From: Clostridiales bacterium | Lineage (GTDB): Bacteria; Bacillota; Clostridia; Christensenellales; CAG-138 | Assembly: GCA_004556165.1 (NCBI GenBank) | Contig: SFIR01000008.1 | Coordinates: forward strand, 1 to 59,249 | DNA: 59,249 nucleotides | Direction: 5' to 3' | Part shown: piece by piece, positions 1 through 9,003 of the stretch | Layout of the letters: each line of letters opens with the position of its first letter | Numbering within the stretch: position 1 is the first letter of the stretch | Made by a program: the position numbers and the translations under genes | The notes under the pieces: model-generated | What the model was told of the DNA's origin: nothing | Databases searched by the model: none | Seen by the model: only the letters and a program-made list of their open reading frames with translations

Positions 1-302
1 GGCCTCCTTTCTTGTTTTTTGCCAATTTACATTGTAGCAGGCTTTTCGCTATGGAGCTATCCTTTTTTTATTTTGGACACTTAATTATACAACTTACCAG
101 ATTATATTTGTCGCTGCAAACGTCGTTCTACGTATATCATCTATCTTCATTTTTGTTGCAATATATTAACAAAAAAGACTTTAATTCATGCTGAGTTTAA
201 ACTATAATGGTATTGTCCAATGAAGGAAGCTAATGCCGGATAAGTGTCCTGCTTTAGTTCTGAACATATGCATATTAAAGATAGACTCGAAGGAGGAAGA
301 AA
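1..302. other. Intergenic leader before iorA
   Basis: No convincing gene is seen here. A short reading frame at the left (12-194) is hydrophobic but has no ribosome binding site and no recognisable family, so I do not call it. The right half holds a possible iorA promoter and a strong AGGAGGAAG ribosome binding site just before the iorA start. The left edge may contain the end of an upstream transcription unit. Confidence 0.5.
180..208 (+). promoter_or_regulatory. Candidate sigma-A promoter of iorA
   Basis: A perfect TATAAT (203-208) lies 17 bases after TTTAAT (180-185), which matches the -35 consensus only partly. It is about 95 bases upstream of the iorA start, leaving a leader in which I see no recognisable riboswitch. 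Confidence 0.45.
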
Positions 303-2030
303 ATGAAAAAACTTTTGCTCGGCAATGAAGCCATCGCAAGAGGTGTTTATGAAGCAGGTGTGCGCGTATCAAGCGCATATCCCGGAACTCCCAGCACCGA
401 GATCAACGAGACCATTGCTACGTATCCTGAAATCTATTCCGAATGGGCGCCTAATGAAAAGGTTGCAGTTGAAGTCGCTCTCGGTGCAGCAGTCAGTGGT
501 GCGCGCAGCTTTGCCTGCATGAAGCATGTCGGACTCAATGTTGCAGCAGACCCGTATTATACCGCCAGCTATACCGGAGTCAATGCAGGTATGGTCATAG
601 TTGTTGCTGATGATCCGGGTATGCATTCATCACAGGATGAACAGGACACTCGAATGATAGCCAAGAGTGCGCACACTCCCTGTATCGAACCTTCCAACAG
701 CCAGGAATGTAAGGATTTTATTAAAGCAGCATACGAGATCAGCGAAGAGTATGATACTCCGGTTATAGTCCGTATCACCACCCGTGTTGCACATGCGAGA
801 ACGCTTGTTGAAATCGGTGAGAGAGACGAATTGCCTCTTCGCGAGTATAAGCGAAATATTAAAAAGTTCGTATCCATGCCTACCAATATGATCGGCCGTC
901 ATGTATATGTTGAAGAACGCGAAAGAAAGCTTACAGAGGCTGCTTCAGGTCTTTCAATTAACAGAATTGAGTGGGCTGATAAGAAAGTCGGCGTCATAAC
1001 TTCAGGTGCAGCTTACAATTATGTTAAAGAAGCAATGCCCACCGCTTCCGTCCTGAAGCTCGGACTTGTCTATCCCCTTCCCCGCAGGATGATCGAAGAA
1101 TTCGCGCAGCAGGTCGAAACCCTTTACGTCATTGAGGATATGGAGCCCTTCTTTGAAGAAACTATCAAAGCTTGGGGAATCCCCTGCAGCGGTAAGGATA
1201 GAACAGGAGTTCAGGGCGAGCTGTTCGCACGCAAGATTTCTGCTAAGTTCTGTGATGACGATGAGCCTGGCCCGATGAATACTCCGGGTATCCCCAATCG
1301 TCCTCCCGTGCTCTGCCCCGGCTGTCCTCACAGAGGTCTATACTATGTTCTCGGGAAGCTTAAGCTCACAGTATGCTCCGACATCGGATGCTATACGCTC
1401 GGCGCACTTCCTCCACTCAGCGGCGTTGACACCTGTGTATGCATGGGTGCATCCATTGGTATGGCACACGGCATGGAAAAGGCTCGAGGAACCGAACAGG
1501 CAAAAAAGACCGTTGCAGTTCTTGGTGATTCGACCTTCTGCCATAGCGGTTTGACCGGTCTTCTCAATATGGCATATAACCGTTCTGTCGGAACCGTGAT
1601 TATTGCCGATAACTCCATCACCGGCATGACCGGGCATCAGAACAATCCTGCTAACGGGCTTGATATTCACGGTGAACCCACGACCCAGCTTGACATCGTT
1701 AAGCTCTGCGAATCAATGGGCGTTGCAAGCGTCCGCATTGTTGATCCCTTTGATGTAAAAGAGCTTGAAAAGGTACTTCGTGAAGAAACCGCAAGGGACG
1801 GCCTTTCCGTTGTTATTTCCCGCAGACCCTGCGCGCTTATCGTCAAACAGCCCGGTATCCCCTTTATCAGCGATCCCGATAAATGCAAAAACTGCGGCAT
1901 GTGTATGAAGATAGGATGTCCTGCTATCCGCAAGACCGAAACCGGAGTCGCGATTGATCCCACACAATGCGTAGGCTGCGGTCTTTGCCAGCAGCTCTGT
2001 CCTTTCGGAGCGCTCCATACTGAGAAATAA
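303..2030 (+). CDS. iorA: Indolepyruvate:ferredoxin oxidoreductase, alpha subunit
   Basis: Large subunit of the cytoplasmic enzyme that oxidatively decarboxylates aryl-pyruvates (from Trp, Phe, Tyr) to aryl-acetyl-CoA, reducing ferredoxin. The 575-residue length is normal. An N-terminal pyruvate:ferredoxin oxidoreductase-like domain is followed by a thiamine-diphosphate domain with GDSTFCHSGL, and then two C-terminal 4Fe-4S clusters (CKNCGMC and CVGCGLC, residues about 525-570). The start follows a strong AGGAGGAAG. It heads an operon with iorB 13 bases downstream and an aminotransferase overlapping iorB. The family is confident; which aryl-pyruvate is preferred cannot be read from sequence. 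Confidence 0.96.
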   Translation: MKKLLLGNEAIARGVYEAGVRVSSAYPGTPSTEINETIATYPEIYSEWAPNEKVAVEVALGAAVSGARSFACMKHVGLNVAADPYYTASYTGVNAGMVIVVADDPGMHSSQDEQDTRMIAKSAHTPCIEPSNSQECKDFIKAAYEISEEYDTPVIVRITTRVAHARTLVEIGERDELPLREYKRNIKKFVSMPTNMIGRHVYVEERERKLTEAASGLSINRIEWADKKVGVITSGAAYNYVKEAMPTASVLKLGLVYPLPRRMIEEFAQQVETLYVIEDMEPFFEETIKAWGIPCSGKDRTGVQGELFARKISAKFCDDDEPGPMNTPGIPNRPPVLCPGCPHRGLYYVLGKLKLTVCSDIGCYTLGALPPLSGVDTCVCMGASIGMAHGMEKARGTEQAKKTVAVLGDSTFCHSGLTGLLNMAYNRSVGTVIIADNSITGMTGHQNNPANGLDIHGEPTTQLDIVKLCESMGVASVRIVDPFDVKELEKVLREETARDGLSVVISRRPCALIVKQPGIPFISDPDKCKNCGMCMKIGCPAIRKTETGVAIDPTQCVGCGLCQQLCPFGALHTEK

Positions 2031-2043
2031 GGAGGAAACAGCT

Positions 2044-2613
2044 ATGTATAATATCGTTATCGTGGGTGTCGGCGGTCAGGGAACGCTTCTCGCAAGCAAG
2101 ATCATCGGCCAGCTCGCAATGAACAACGGATATGACGTGCGAGTCAGCGAAGTACACGGCATGAGCCAGCGCGGCGGCAGTGTTGTCACATATGTTCGTA
2201 TAAGCAACGACGAGCCCCTCTATTCTTCCATCGTTGAGCAGGGTCAAGCTGATATCGTCCTTGCATTTGAAAATCTTGAAGCCCTCCGTGCTCTGCCTTA
2301 CATGAAGGACGGCGGAACGATGATAATCAATACTCAGGAGATACTCCCCATGCCCGTCATTACGGGTTCGGTTAAGTATCCTGCCGACTGCCTTGAAAGA
2401 GTGCGTGAAGCAGTTACGACTGTTGAGCTTGATGCTGTTGACATCGCTCATGAATGCGGCACTTATAAAGCTGCAAATGTAGTCCTGATGGGTGTTGTTG
2501 CAAAGAAACTTCCCTTCTCTGTTGAAGAATGGCATAAGGCTATCGAACAGTGCGTTAAGCCTAAGTTCCTTGAAATCAATCTTAAAGCATTCGACCGCGG
2601 ATACCAATACTGA
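2044..2613 (+). CDS. iorB: Indolepyruvate:ferredoxin oxidoreductase, beta subunit
   Basis: Small partner of IorA, needed for the two-subunit 2-oxoacid:ferredoxin oxidoreductase. The 189 residues form the gamma-type domain of this superfamily, beginning with a glycine-rich GVGGQGTLLASKI and followed by the typical SEVHGMSQRGG motif. A GGAGGAAACAGCT ribosome binding site precedes the ATG. Its stop codon overlaps the start of the next gene (TGATG), which implies translational coupling to the aminotransferase. Confidence 0.96.
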   Translation: MYNIVIVGVGGQGTLLASKIIGQLAMNNGYDVRVSEVHGMSQRGGSVVTYVRISNDEPLYSSIVEQGQADIVLAFENLEALRALPYMKDGGTMIINTQEILPMPVITGSVKYPADCLERVREAVTTVELDAVDIAHECGTYKAANVVLMGVVAKKLPFSVEEWHKAIEQCVKPKFLEINLKAFDRGYQY

Positions 2614-3785
2614 TGACTACGTACGATTTTTCAACAGTTATAAATCGGGCCGGTACCGGCTCGGTAAAGGTTGACATGGCACCCGAGCCCGTTAGGGGCT
2701 CGGGTCTTGTGCCTTTAACCATTGCCGATCAGGAATTTGCAGTCGCTCCTGAGATTCGTGAAGCTATCATAGAAGCTGCCAATAGGCAGATCTATGGCTA
2801 TACCTATCCTGATGAAGCCTATCGAGATGCCGTCGATTCATGGATGGCACGCAGGCATAACTGGAATACCAAGGGTATGCCAATGTTTACGACCCCCGGC
2901 GTTGTCGCTGCACTCGGACTTGCCGTCCGCACTTTTTCCGAAAAGGGTGAAGGTATAATAATCCAACCTCCGGTATATTTTCCGTTCTCCAATGCAATCA
3001 AATCAAATGACAGGGTCATTGTAGAAAATCCTCTTATTTTCGAAGATGGCAAATACCGTATTGATTTTGAGGACTTTGAGAAAAAAGCAAGCCGCGATGA
3101 TGTGCATCTGTTCATTATGTGCAGCCCGCATAACCCGGTAGGCCGCGTGTGGAAGAAAGAGGAGCTTTGCAGGATCGTTGATATATGCAATAGAAATAAT
3201 GTATTCATAATCAGCGATGAAATCCATAATGACCTCATCATGCCCGGAAATGAGCATACCGTACTTGCAACGATTCCCGGGGCTGAGAATAACTGCATGA
3301 TCTGTACAGCCGTCAGCAAGACCTTCAGCCTTGCCGGTCTTTGCTGCTCAAATATCTTTATTCCCAACGAGGATATGGCTGAAAAATTTGCGGTAACATC
3401 CGGCCGGGAAGGCACACGATCAATCCCTTATTTCTCACGCTATGCAACGATTGCAGCCTACAATAGAGCTGAGCCTTGGGTCGATGCGCTTATTGAAGCT
3501 GTTAACGAAAACTTCCTTTATCTCTATGATTTCATTGATACTAAGCTTCCAATGCTTCATGCGATAAGAGCGGAAGGCACCTACCTTGCATGGATAGATA
3601 TGCGCGCTCTCGGTCTCAGCGATGAGGAGCTTGAAAAGCTTATGCTTAAGAATTACCTTGCGCTTGACGAGGGCTATATTTTCGGAACCAACGGCAGCGG
3701 ATTTGAAAGATGGAATCTTGCGCTTCCCAAGAAGCTGCTTGCAGATGCTCTTGACAGGCTCTATACTGCCGTAAATTCATTATAA
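2613..3785 (+). CDS. PLP aminotransferase, MalY/PatB family
   Basis: Fold-type I pyridoxal-phosphate enzyme of 390 residues, a normal length for MalY/PatB, whose members are C-S beta-lyases (cystathionine or cysteine conjugates) or aminotransferases. The PLP lysine is in the AVSKTFSLAG motif, and CSPHNPVGRVW and ISDEIHNDL are the cofactor-binding loops. The gene overlaps iorB by one base. This context favours a role supplying aryl-pyruvates from aromatic amino acids to IorAB, although family annotation alone would suggest cystathionine beta-lyase. The family is firm and the substrate is inferred. Confidence 0.88.
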   Translation: MTTYDFSTVINRAGTGSVKVDMAPEPVRGSGLVPLTIADQEFAVAPEIREAIIEAANRQIYGYTYPDEAYRDAVDSWMARRHNWNTKGMPMFTTPGVVAALGLAVRTFSEKGEGIIIQPPVYFPFSNAIKSNDRVIVENPLIFEDGKYRIDFEDFEKKASRDDVHLFIMCSPHNPVGRVWKKEELCRIVDICNRNNVFIISDEIHNDLIMPGNEHTVLATIPGAENNCMICTAVSKTFSLAGLCCSNIFIPNEDMAEKFAVTSGREGTRSIPYFSRYATIAAYNRAEPWVDALIEAVNENFLYLYDFIDTKLPMLHAIRAEGTYLAWIDMRALGLSDEELEKLMLKNYLALDEGYIFGTNGSGFERWNLALPKKLLADALDRLYTAVNSL

Positions 3786-3804
3786 AAACCGAGACGAGAT
3801 CTGA

Positions 3805-6150
3805 ATGCTTAATCTGAATCTTCTTAATGATGAGCAGCGTGATGCTGTAACAACAACCGAAGGCCCTCTGCTTGTTCTTGCAGGCGCAGGAAGCGGTAAA
3901 ACGCGTGTTCTGACATACCGAATTGCCAATCTTATTGAAAACTGCGGTGTCAAGCCGTGGTCAATTCTTGCGCTCACTTTTACCAACAAGGCTGCCAGAG
4001 AGATGAAGGAGCGTACCGATAAATTGTTGGGTCTTGAGGATTCGGATCTTTGGATAACGACATTTCACTCCAGCTGCGTCAGGTTTCTGAGGTATGATAT
4101 TGACAGGCTTGGCTATGATCCTCGATTCACTATTTACGATGATCAGGATCAGAACTCCCTCATTTCCGAACTCATGAAGCAATGCGGAATTGATGAGAAG
4201 CGTTTGAGCAAGGCTGCTGTCCGTTCTAAAATCAGTGAAGCCAAGAACTCCGGCGAGAACGTAGAGCAGTATTTGTATTCCGCAAACGGGGAGCTTGATT
4301 CAAAGGTCATTGATGTTTATCGTCTTTATCAAAAAAAGCTCAAAGCTGCCAATGCGCTTGATTTTGATGATCTCCTTCTCAAAACCGTAGAGTTGTTTTC
4401 AACATGTCCCGATGTTCTTGAGAAGTACAGGCGCAAGTTTCAGTATGTGCTTGTGGATGAATATCAGGACACAAACGCTCCTCAATATAGGATAATACAG
4501 CTCCTGTGTTCCGAGCACAGAAATATCTGCGTGGTCGGTGATGATGACCAGAGCATCTACGGCTGGCGCGGCGCGGACATACGCAATATTCTCGATTTCG
4601 AAAAGGATTTTCCCGGCGCAAAGGTGGTACGGCTTGAGCAAAACTATCGTTCGACCAAACAGATACTTGATTGCGCCAATAAGGTAATAGTAAACAATAA
4701 GGGCCGAAAGGAGAAAACTCTTCGCACCGATAAGCTCGGCGGTGCTCCTGTTGAATTCAGTCTTGTAACCAACGAACGGGATGAAGCATACAGCATTGCT
4801 AAGACAATAATGAGCCTTAGGCGCACCGAAAAGCGCAGCTTCAATGATTTTGCGGTGCTTTACCGAACCCATGCCCAAAGCAGAATAATTGAATCAGTGC
4901 TGTCAACGGGCTATGGAATTCCAATTTCCGTGATCGGCGGAGCTCGATTCTATTCAAGAAAAGAAGTTAAGGACCTGCTTGGTTATCTCCGCCTGATAGC
5001 CAACCCAAGTGATGATGCATCTCTCAAGAGAATAATCAATGTTCCCAAACGAGGGATCGGCGATGCAACAATAAAGTCGATCGAAAGCATGGCGGCTGCC
5101 AAGGATATGCCGATGCTTCTATATATGCTGACCCCCGATTCACTGCCTGCAAAGATAGAAAACAAAGTATCATGTTTCTGTGAATTGATGCGCGATCTTT
5201 TTGCAAAGCGTTATGAATTAGGGCTGAGCGAGCTTGCAGAGCATATCATTGAATCAATCGATTATCACGCCTACATACAGGAACAGGGGGATGATACAGC
5301 CGATACGCGAGAAGAAAACCTCGAGGAGCTAATCGGTGCAATTAGAGAGTTTGAGGCTCAAACCGCTGAAGGCGCAGACGCTTTGCAGAGCTTTCTTGAA
5401 AATGCAGCACTGAATACCGAAGCTGACGGTGTTGACGAAAACGACGGGACGGTGAAGCTAATGACTTTGCATTGCGCGAAAGGTCTTGAGTTTCCTGTCG
5501 TATTCTTACCCGGCATGGAAATGGATATTTTCCCCTCTTCCAAATCAAGGGAGGATGTTACACGAATAGAAGAAGAGCGAAGGCTCTGCTATGTCGGCGT
5601 AACCCGCGCAAAGGAACGCCTGTATCTATATGCAGCGCGTGAGAGAATGCTTTACGGGCGGCCGCAGCATAACGATCCATCTATTTTTCTTGAAGAAATG
5701 CAGCTAATCGATCCGGAAGATACCCCAATGAAGCGGAATTCATTCGGAAGCGACCGCAGTTACGGCTATTCCAAACGATACTCGGAAAATCAAAGCTTTT
5801 CAGGCTCAAGCGGAGCAGCATTCAGCTCCGGTATGAATAATTCCAAAGTACGGGATGATGTTGTAAATGCGATAAGGATGCTTAACGGTCTCGGTCGAGC
5901 TTCCGATAGCAGTCGTGCGAGTGCCCGAAAAGATTATTCGCGAACTGATTCGCGAATTCAACCGACAAACGCTGCACAGGTTAAATATAAAAAGCTCCAG
6001 AGAGTAAATCATCCTCAATTCGGAGAAGGCACAATTACCGATATCAGCGGAAGCGGCTCAACTGTGATCCTTACCATCTCTTTCAAATCGGTCGGAGTTA
6101 AAAGAATCGCCGCGGGCTATGTGCCGCTTGAGATAATCAGCGAGGTGTAA
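3805..6150 (+). CDS. pcrA: ATP-dependent DNA helicase UvrD/PcrA
   Basis: Superfamily 1A 3'-to-5' helicase acting in DNA repair and in removing proteins from DNA. It has 781 residues. Visible motifs are Walker A GAGSGKTR (about residues 27-34), motif Ia FTNKAAREMKER, Walker B VDEYQDTN, motif III GDDDQSIYGWRG, and motifs V-VI at MTLHCAKGLEF and YVGVTRAKERLY. A low-complexity Ser/Arg linker leads to a C-terminal Tudor-like segment (GVKRIAAGYVPLEII), as in PcrA. The ribosome binding site is weak. It is followed after 2 bases by ligA, the usual pcrA-ligA pairing. Confidence 0.96.
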   Translation: MLNLNLLNDEQRDAVTTTEGPLLVLAGAGSGKTRVLTYRIANLIENCGVKPWSILALTFTNKAAREMKERTDKLLGLEDSDLWITTFHSSCVRFLRYDIDRLGYDPRFTIYDDQDQNSLISELMKQCGIDEKRLSKAAVRSKISEAKNSGENVEQYLYSANGELDSKVIDVYRLYQKKLKAANALDFDDLLLKTVELFSTCPDVLEKYRRKFQYVLVDEYQDTNAPQYRIIQLLCSEHRNICVVGDDDQSIYGWRGADIRNILDFEKDFPGAKVVRLEQNYRSTKQILDCANKVIVNNKGRKEKTLRTDKLGGAPVEFSLVTNERDEAYSIAKTIMSLRRTEKRSFNDFAVLYRTHAQSRIIESVLSTGYGIPISVIGGARFYSRKEVKDLLGYLRLIANPSDDASLKRIINVPKRGIGDATIKSIESMAAAKDMPMLLYMLTPDSLPAKIENKVSCFCELMRDLFAKRYELGLSELAEHIIESIDYHAYIQEQGDDTADTREENLEELIGAIREFEAQTAEGADALQSFLENAALNTEADGVDENDGTVKLMTLHCAKGLEFPVVFLPGMEMDIFPSSKSREDVTRIEEERRLCYVGVTRAKERLYLYAARERMLYGRPQHNDPSIFLEEMQLIDPEDTPMKRNSFGSDRSYGYSKRYSENQSFSGSSGAAFSSGMNNSKVRDDVVNAIRMLNGLGRASDSSRASARKDYSRTDSRIQPTNAAQVKYKKLQRVNHPQFGEGTITDISGSGSTVILTISFKSVGVKRIAAGYVPLEIISEV

Positions 6151-6152
6151 TT

Positions 6153-8108
6153 ATGACTGATAGAATGCACGAACTTGTCGATCTGCTTAACGAATGCTCG
6201 GATGCATACTATTTCAGCTCCAAGCCTCTTATCAGCGATGCCGAATTTGATGCATTGCTTGAAGAATTGCAGGAGCTTGAAGCTGCCAGCGGCATTGTTC
6301 TTCCCGACTCCCCCACCCACCGTGTCGGCGGAAAAATTACCGATACTTTTCTTCCGCATCAGCATATCGCTCGTCTCTGGAGCCTTGACAAGGTTAAAAC
6401 TGTTGATGAGCTCCGAGAATGGGCTAATCGTTGTGAGAAATATGCGGCGGATAATTACGGTCAGATTGAATATGTTTTGGAATATAAATTTGACGGACTT
6501 ACCATAAACCTAACATATAAGGACGGAATCCTTGTCCAAGCTGCAACAAGAGGAAACGGAGTTATCGGCGAAGGCATACTTGCTCAGGCGCGTACAATCA
6601 AAAGCATTCCCCTGACTATTCCTTATAAGGGGACCCTCGAGGTTCGCGGCGAATGCTACATGAAGCTTTCTGTGCTTGAGCAGCTAAACAAATCCGGTGC
6701 CGAAACTTTAAAAAACGCAAGGAATGCCGCTGCAGGAGCAATAAGGAATCTTGATCCACGGATAACCGCATCAAGAAAGCTGGATTGCGCGTTTTACAAT
6801 ATCGGCTATATTGAAGGTATGGAATTCAAGACCCGTCGGGAAATGTATGATTTTATGCGCAGCTGTTCATTTCCTATGAATGATTTTGTATTCTACGGCG
6901 GAATAGAAGATGTAATATCCGAGATTAAGCGAGCCGCAGAGCGCAGATCAAGCCTTGATTTTCTTATTGACGGAATGGTCGTAAAGCTGAACAATATCGC
7001 GCTTCAAAACGATATGGGCTATACCGAGAAATTCCCGCGCGGAGAGATTGCTTATAAGTTTCCTGCGGAAGAGCTGACCACAAAGGTTCTCGATATAGTT
7101 TGGCAGGTCGGGCGAACGGGTAAACTCACCCCCATTGCTATCCTCGAACCGGTAGATTTTATGGGCGTAACCGTAAAGCGCGCTACGCTGAACAATATTG
7201 ATGATATACATCGTAAACGGGTCGGTATTGGCTCAAATGTACTGATACGCCGGAGCAATGATGTTATTCCGGAAATACTTACAAGTATAGATGATGGCGA
7301 GCCCTCCGAACCGGTAACAGTGCCCAGGATTTGCCCGGAATGCGGCGCAAGAGTTGAAAACAGAGGTGTACATGCATTTTGCACCAATACTTTATCATGT
7401 AAGCCCCAGATTGTAGGTAGACTCGCGCATTTTGCTTCACGCAATGCAATGGATATTGATGGTTTCTCTGAAAAAACGGCTGCTGCACTCGTTGAAGCAA
7501 CCGGTCTTTCCAAGATCTCAGAGCTATACGAGCTTACCGAGCAGAGCTTTTCATCCTTAGATGGCTTCAAGGACAAAAAAATCTCTAATATCCTTAATGC
7601 TATCGAAAAAAGTAAGGATTGCGGTCTCGCAGAATTCCTGTATGCTTTAGGGATTCCGAGTGTCGGAAGTAAAACCGCATCCGAGCTTGCAGATGTTTTC
7701 AGAACTCTTGACGGCGTCAGGCATGCTGATGTTGACGAGCTTCTGAAAATCTCTGATATAGGTAATGTCGTTGCGAATGATATAGTAGACTACTTTACTG
7801 ACCCAACGATTTCGGCTGAGATTGATAAACTGCTCGCACTTGGGGTTTCTCCACGCGAGACAAAACCCAAGGATCATCATGAATTTATCAGCGGGAAAGC
7901 ATTTGTTGTTACCGGTACTCTATCGCGTATGGGACGAAAAGAGATTGAAGATCTGATCTCTTCTCTTGGCGGCCGAGCAGTGAGCAAGGTAACAAAGAAA
8001 ACAGATTATGTGATAGTCGGAACAAATGCAGGAAGCAAGCTTGATGAAGCAAACAGGCTGAATGTTCCGATTTTGAGTGAAGATGAGTTTTTCGATATGA
8101 TTAAGTGA
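6153..8108 (+). CDS. ligA: NAD-dependent DNA ligase
   Basis: Essential replicative ligase that seals nicks using NAD. The 651 residues are close to the family norm. The adenylated lysine lies in EYKFDGLTINL (about residue 112). The following domains are OB fold, a four-cysteine zinc finger (CPECGARV...CTNTLSC), helix-hairpin-helix repeats, and a C-terminal BRCT domain beginning near GKAFVVTGTLSRMGRKE. A GAGGTG ribosome binding site precedes the ATG. It is 2 bases from pcrA, so the two are almost certainly co-transcribed. A hairpin terminator follows. Confidence 0.97.
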   Translation: MTDRMHELVDLLNECSDAYYFSSKPLISDAEFDALLEELQELEAASGIVLPDSPTHRVGGKITDTFLPHQHIARLWSLDKVKTVDELREWANRCEKYAADNYGQIEYVLEYKFDGLTINLTYKDGILVQAATRGNGVIGEGILAQARTIKSIPLTIPYKGTLEVRGECYMKLSVLEQLNKSGAETLKNARNAAAGAIRNLDPRITASRKLDCAFYNIGYIEGMEFKTRREMYDFMRSCSFPMNDFVFYGGIEDVISEIKRAAERRSSLDFLIDGMVVKLNNIALQNDMGYTEKFPRGEIAYKFPAEELTTKVLDIVWQVGRTGKLTPIAILEPVDFMGVTVKRATLNNIDDIHRKRVGIGSNVLIRRSNDVIPEILTSIDDGEPSEPVTVPRICPECGARVENRGVHAFCTNTLSCKPQIVGRLAHFASRNAMDIDGFSEKTAAALVEATGLSKISELYELTEQSFSSLDGFKDKKISNILNAIEKSKDCGLAEFLYALGIPSVGSKTASELADVFRTLDGVRHADVDELLKISDIGNVVANDIVDYFTDPTISAEIDKLLALGVSPRETKPKDHHEFISGKAFVVTGTLSRMGRKEIEDLISSLGGRAVSKVTKKTDYVIVGTNAGSKLDEANRLNVPILSEDEFFDMIK

Positions 8109-8120
8109 CCGAATAAGGAA

Positions 8121-8149
8121 AGAGGTTGATGCAGCTTGCACCAACCTCT
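8121..8149. terminator. Bidirectional terminator between ligA and proC
   Basis: Perfect 8-base inverted repeat AGAGGTTG / CAACCTCT around a 13-base loop, between two convergent genes. The minus strand has a T-rich run after the stem; the plus strand is only weakly T-rich. Confidence 0.7.
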
Positions 8150-8153
8150 GTAT

Positions 8154-8936
8154 TTATTCTTCGATAGCTTCAATTGCTGAAATCACCGTACCACGAAAAG
8201 CGTTCTTCTCAAGCGCTGCAATTCCCCTTATGGTCGTTCCACCGGGAGAACATACAGCATCTTTCAGCATGCCGGGATGAAGCTGAGATTCCAGGCTTAA
8301 TTTTCCTGTCCCTGCAATCATTTTAGAAGCAAGCCGATATGCTGTTTCACGGGTTAGCCCGAATTCAACGCCTGCATCAGCCAATGCCTCTATATATATG
8401 GCGGTGAAAGCAGGAGCGCATCCGCTGATGGTTCCGGCAACGGAAAGTGCTTTTTCATCAACAAATTCGATTATGGCGATTTTTTCAAATACCTCTCTGA
8501 ACAGATTAAGCTCATTGCCGCTCAAAGAATGCTTGTTTTCACAAATAAGTATACCTTCACCGACTTTCACAGGAGTATTCGGTAAGGTACTGATATGATG
8601 TGAGCCCGGGAGCAGTTCCTCAAGCTTATCAAACAGTATTCCGTGCATGATTGAAACGACCATTTTGCCGCAAAGATCATCGGATAGAGGTTTTAGTACT
8701 TCTTCGGCAATTGACGGCATTATTGCAGGGATAATAATATCGCAGTTACTGATAACCGTTTTTGCGTCGAAGCAGGCAGAAATACCGAGTTTATCAACAT
8801 TTATTTTAAGCTTGTCATGATGCTTGGCGCAGGCATGGATATTATGCGCACTAACAGCATTGAATTTTATCAAGCCCTCCGCAATAGCCATAGCCATGCT
8901 GCCGAAACCAATAAATCCGATTTTTATATTCGTCAT
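8154..8936 (-). CDS. proC: Pyrroline-5-carboxylate reductase
   Basis: Last step of proline synthesis, reducing pyrroline-5-carboxylate with NAD(P)H. The 260 residues start with a Rossmann motif (KIGFIGFGSMAMAIAEG). The C-terminal dimerisation helices include the family signature around KDAVCSPGGTTIRGI. It is a single gene bounded by a hairpin on each side. Only the terminal reductase is in this window; no proA or proB is nearby. Confidence 0.95.
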   Translation of the reverse strand: MTNIKIGFIGFGSMAMAIAEGLIKFNAVSAHNIHACAKHHDKLKINVDKLGISACFDAKTVISNCDIIIPAIMPSIAEEVLKPLSDDLCGKMVVSIMHGILFDKLEELLPGSHHISTLPNTPVKVGEGILICENKHSLSGNELNLFREVFEKIAIIEFVDEKALSVAGTISGCAPAFTAIYIEALADAGVEFGLTRETAYRLASKMIAGTGKLSLESQLHPGMLKDAVCSPGGTTIRGIAALEKNAFRGTVISAIEAIEE

Positions 8937-8963
8937 AGTTTTCTCCGATCTTTACAAAACAAC

Positions 8964-8984
8964 GGAGCTGCACAGAGCAGCTCC
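8964..8984 (-). terminator. Terminator of trpS
   Basis: Perfect 8-base stem GGAGCTGC / GCAGCTCC with a 5-base loop, followed on the minus strand by GTTGTTTTG. It lies 20 bases after the trpS stop codon. Confidence 0.8.
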
Positions 8985-9003
8985 ATTATCCTTTGTATAC
9001 AAA

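Noticed and set aside
12..194. A 60-codon hydrophobic frame at the left edge
   Set aside because: It has no ribosome binding site, is strongly T-rich by composition, and matches no family I know; such frames arise by chance in T-rich intergenic DNA.
209..300. A riboswitch in the iorA leader
   Set aside because: No conserved riboswitch core or convincing terminator/antiterminator pair can be seen in the roughly 90 bases.
1924..2607. A 227-codon frame on the minus strand opposite iorB
   Set aside because: It is antisense to iorB with no ribosome binding site and no domain pattern.
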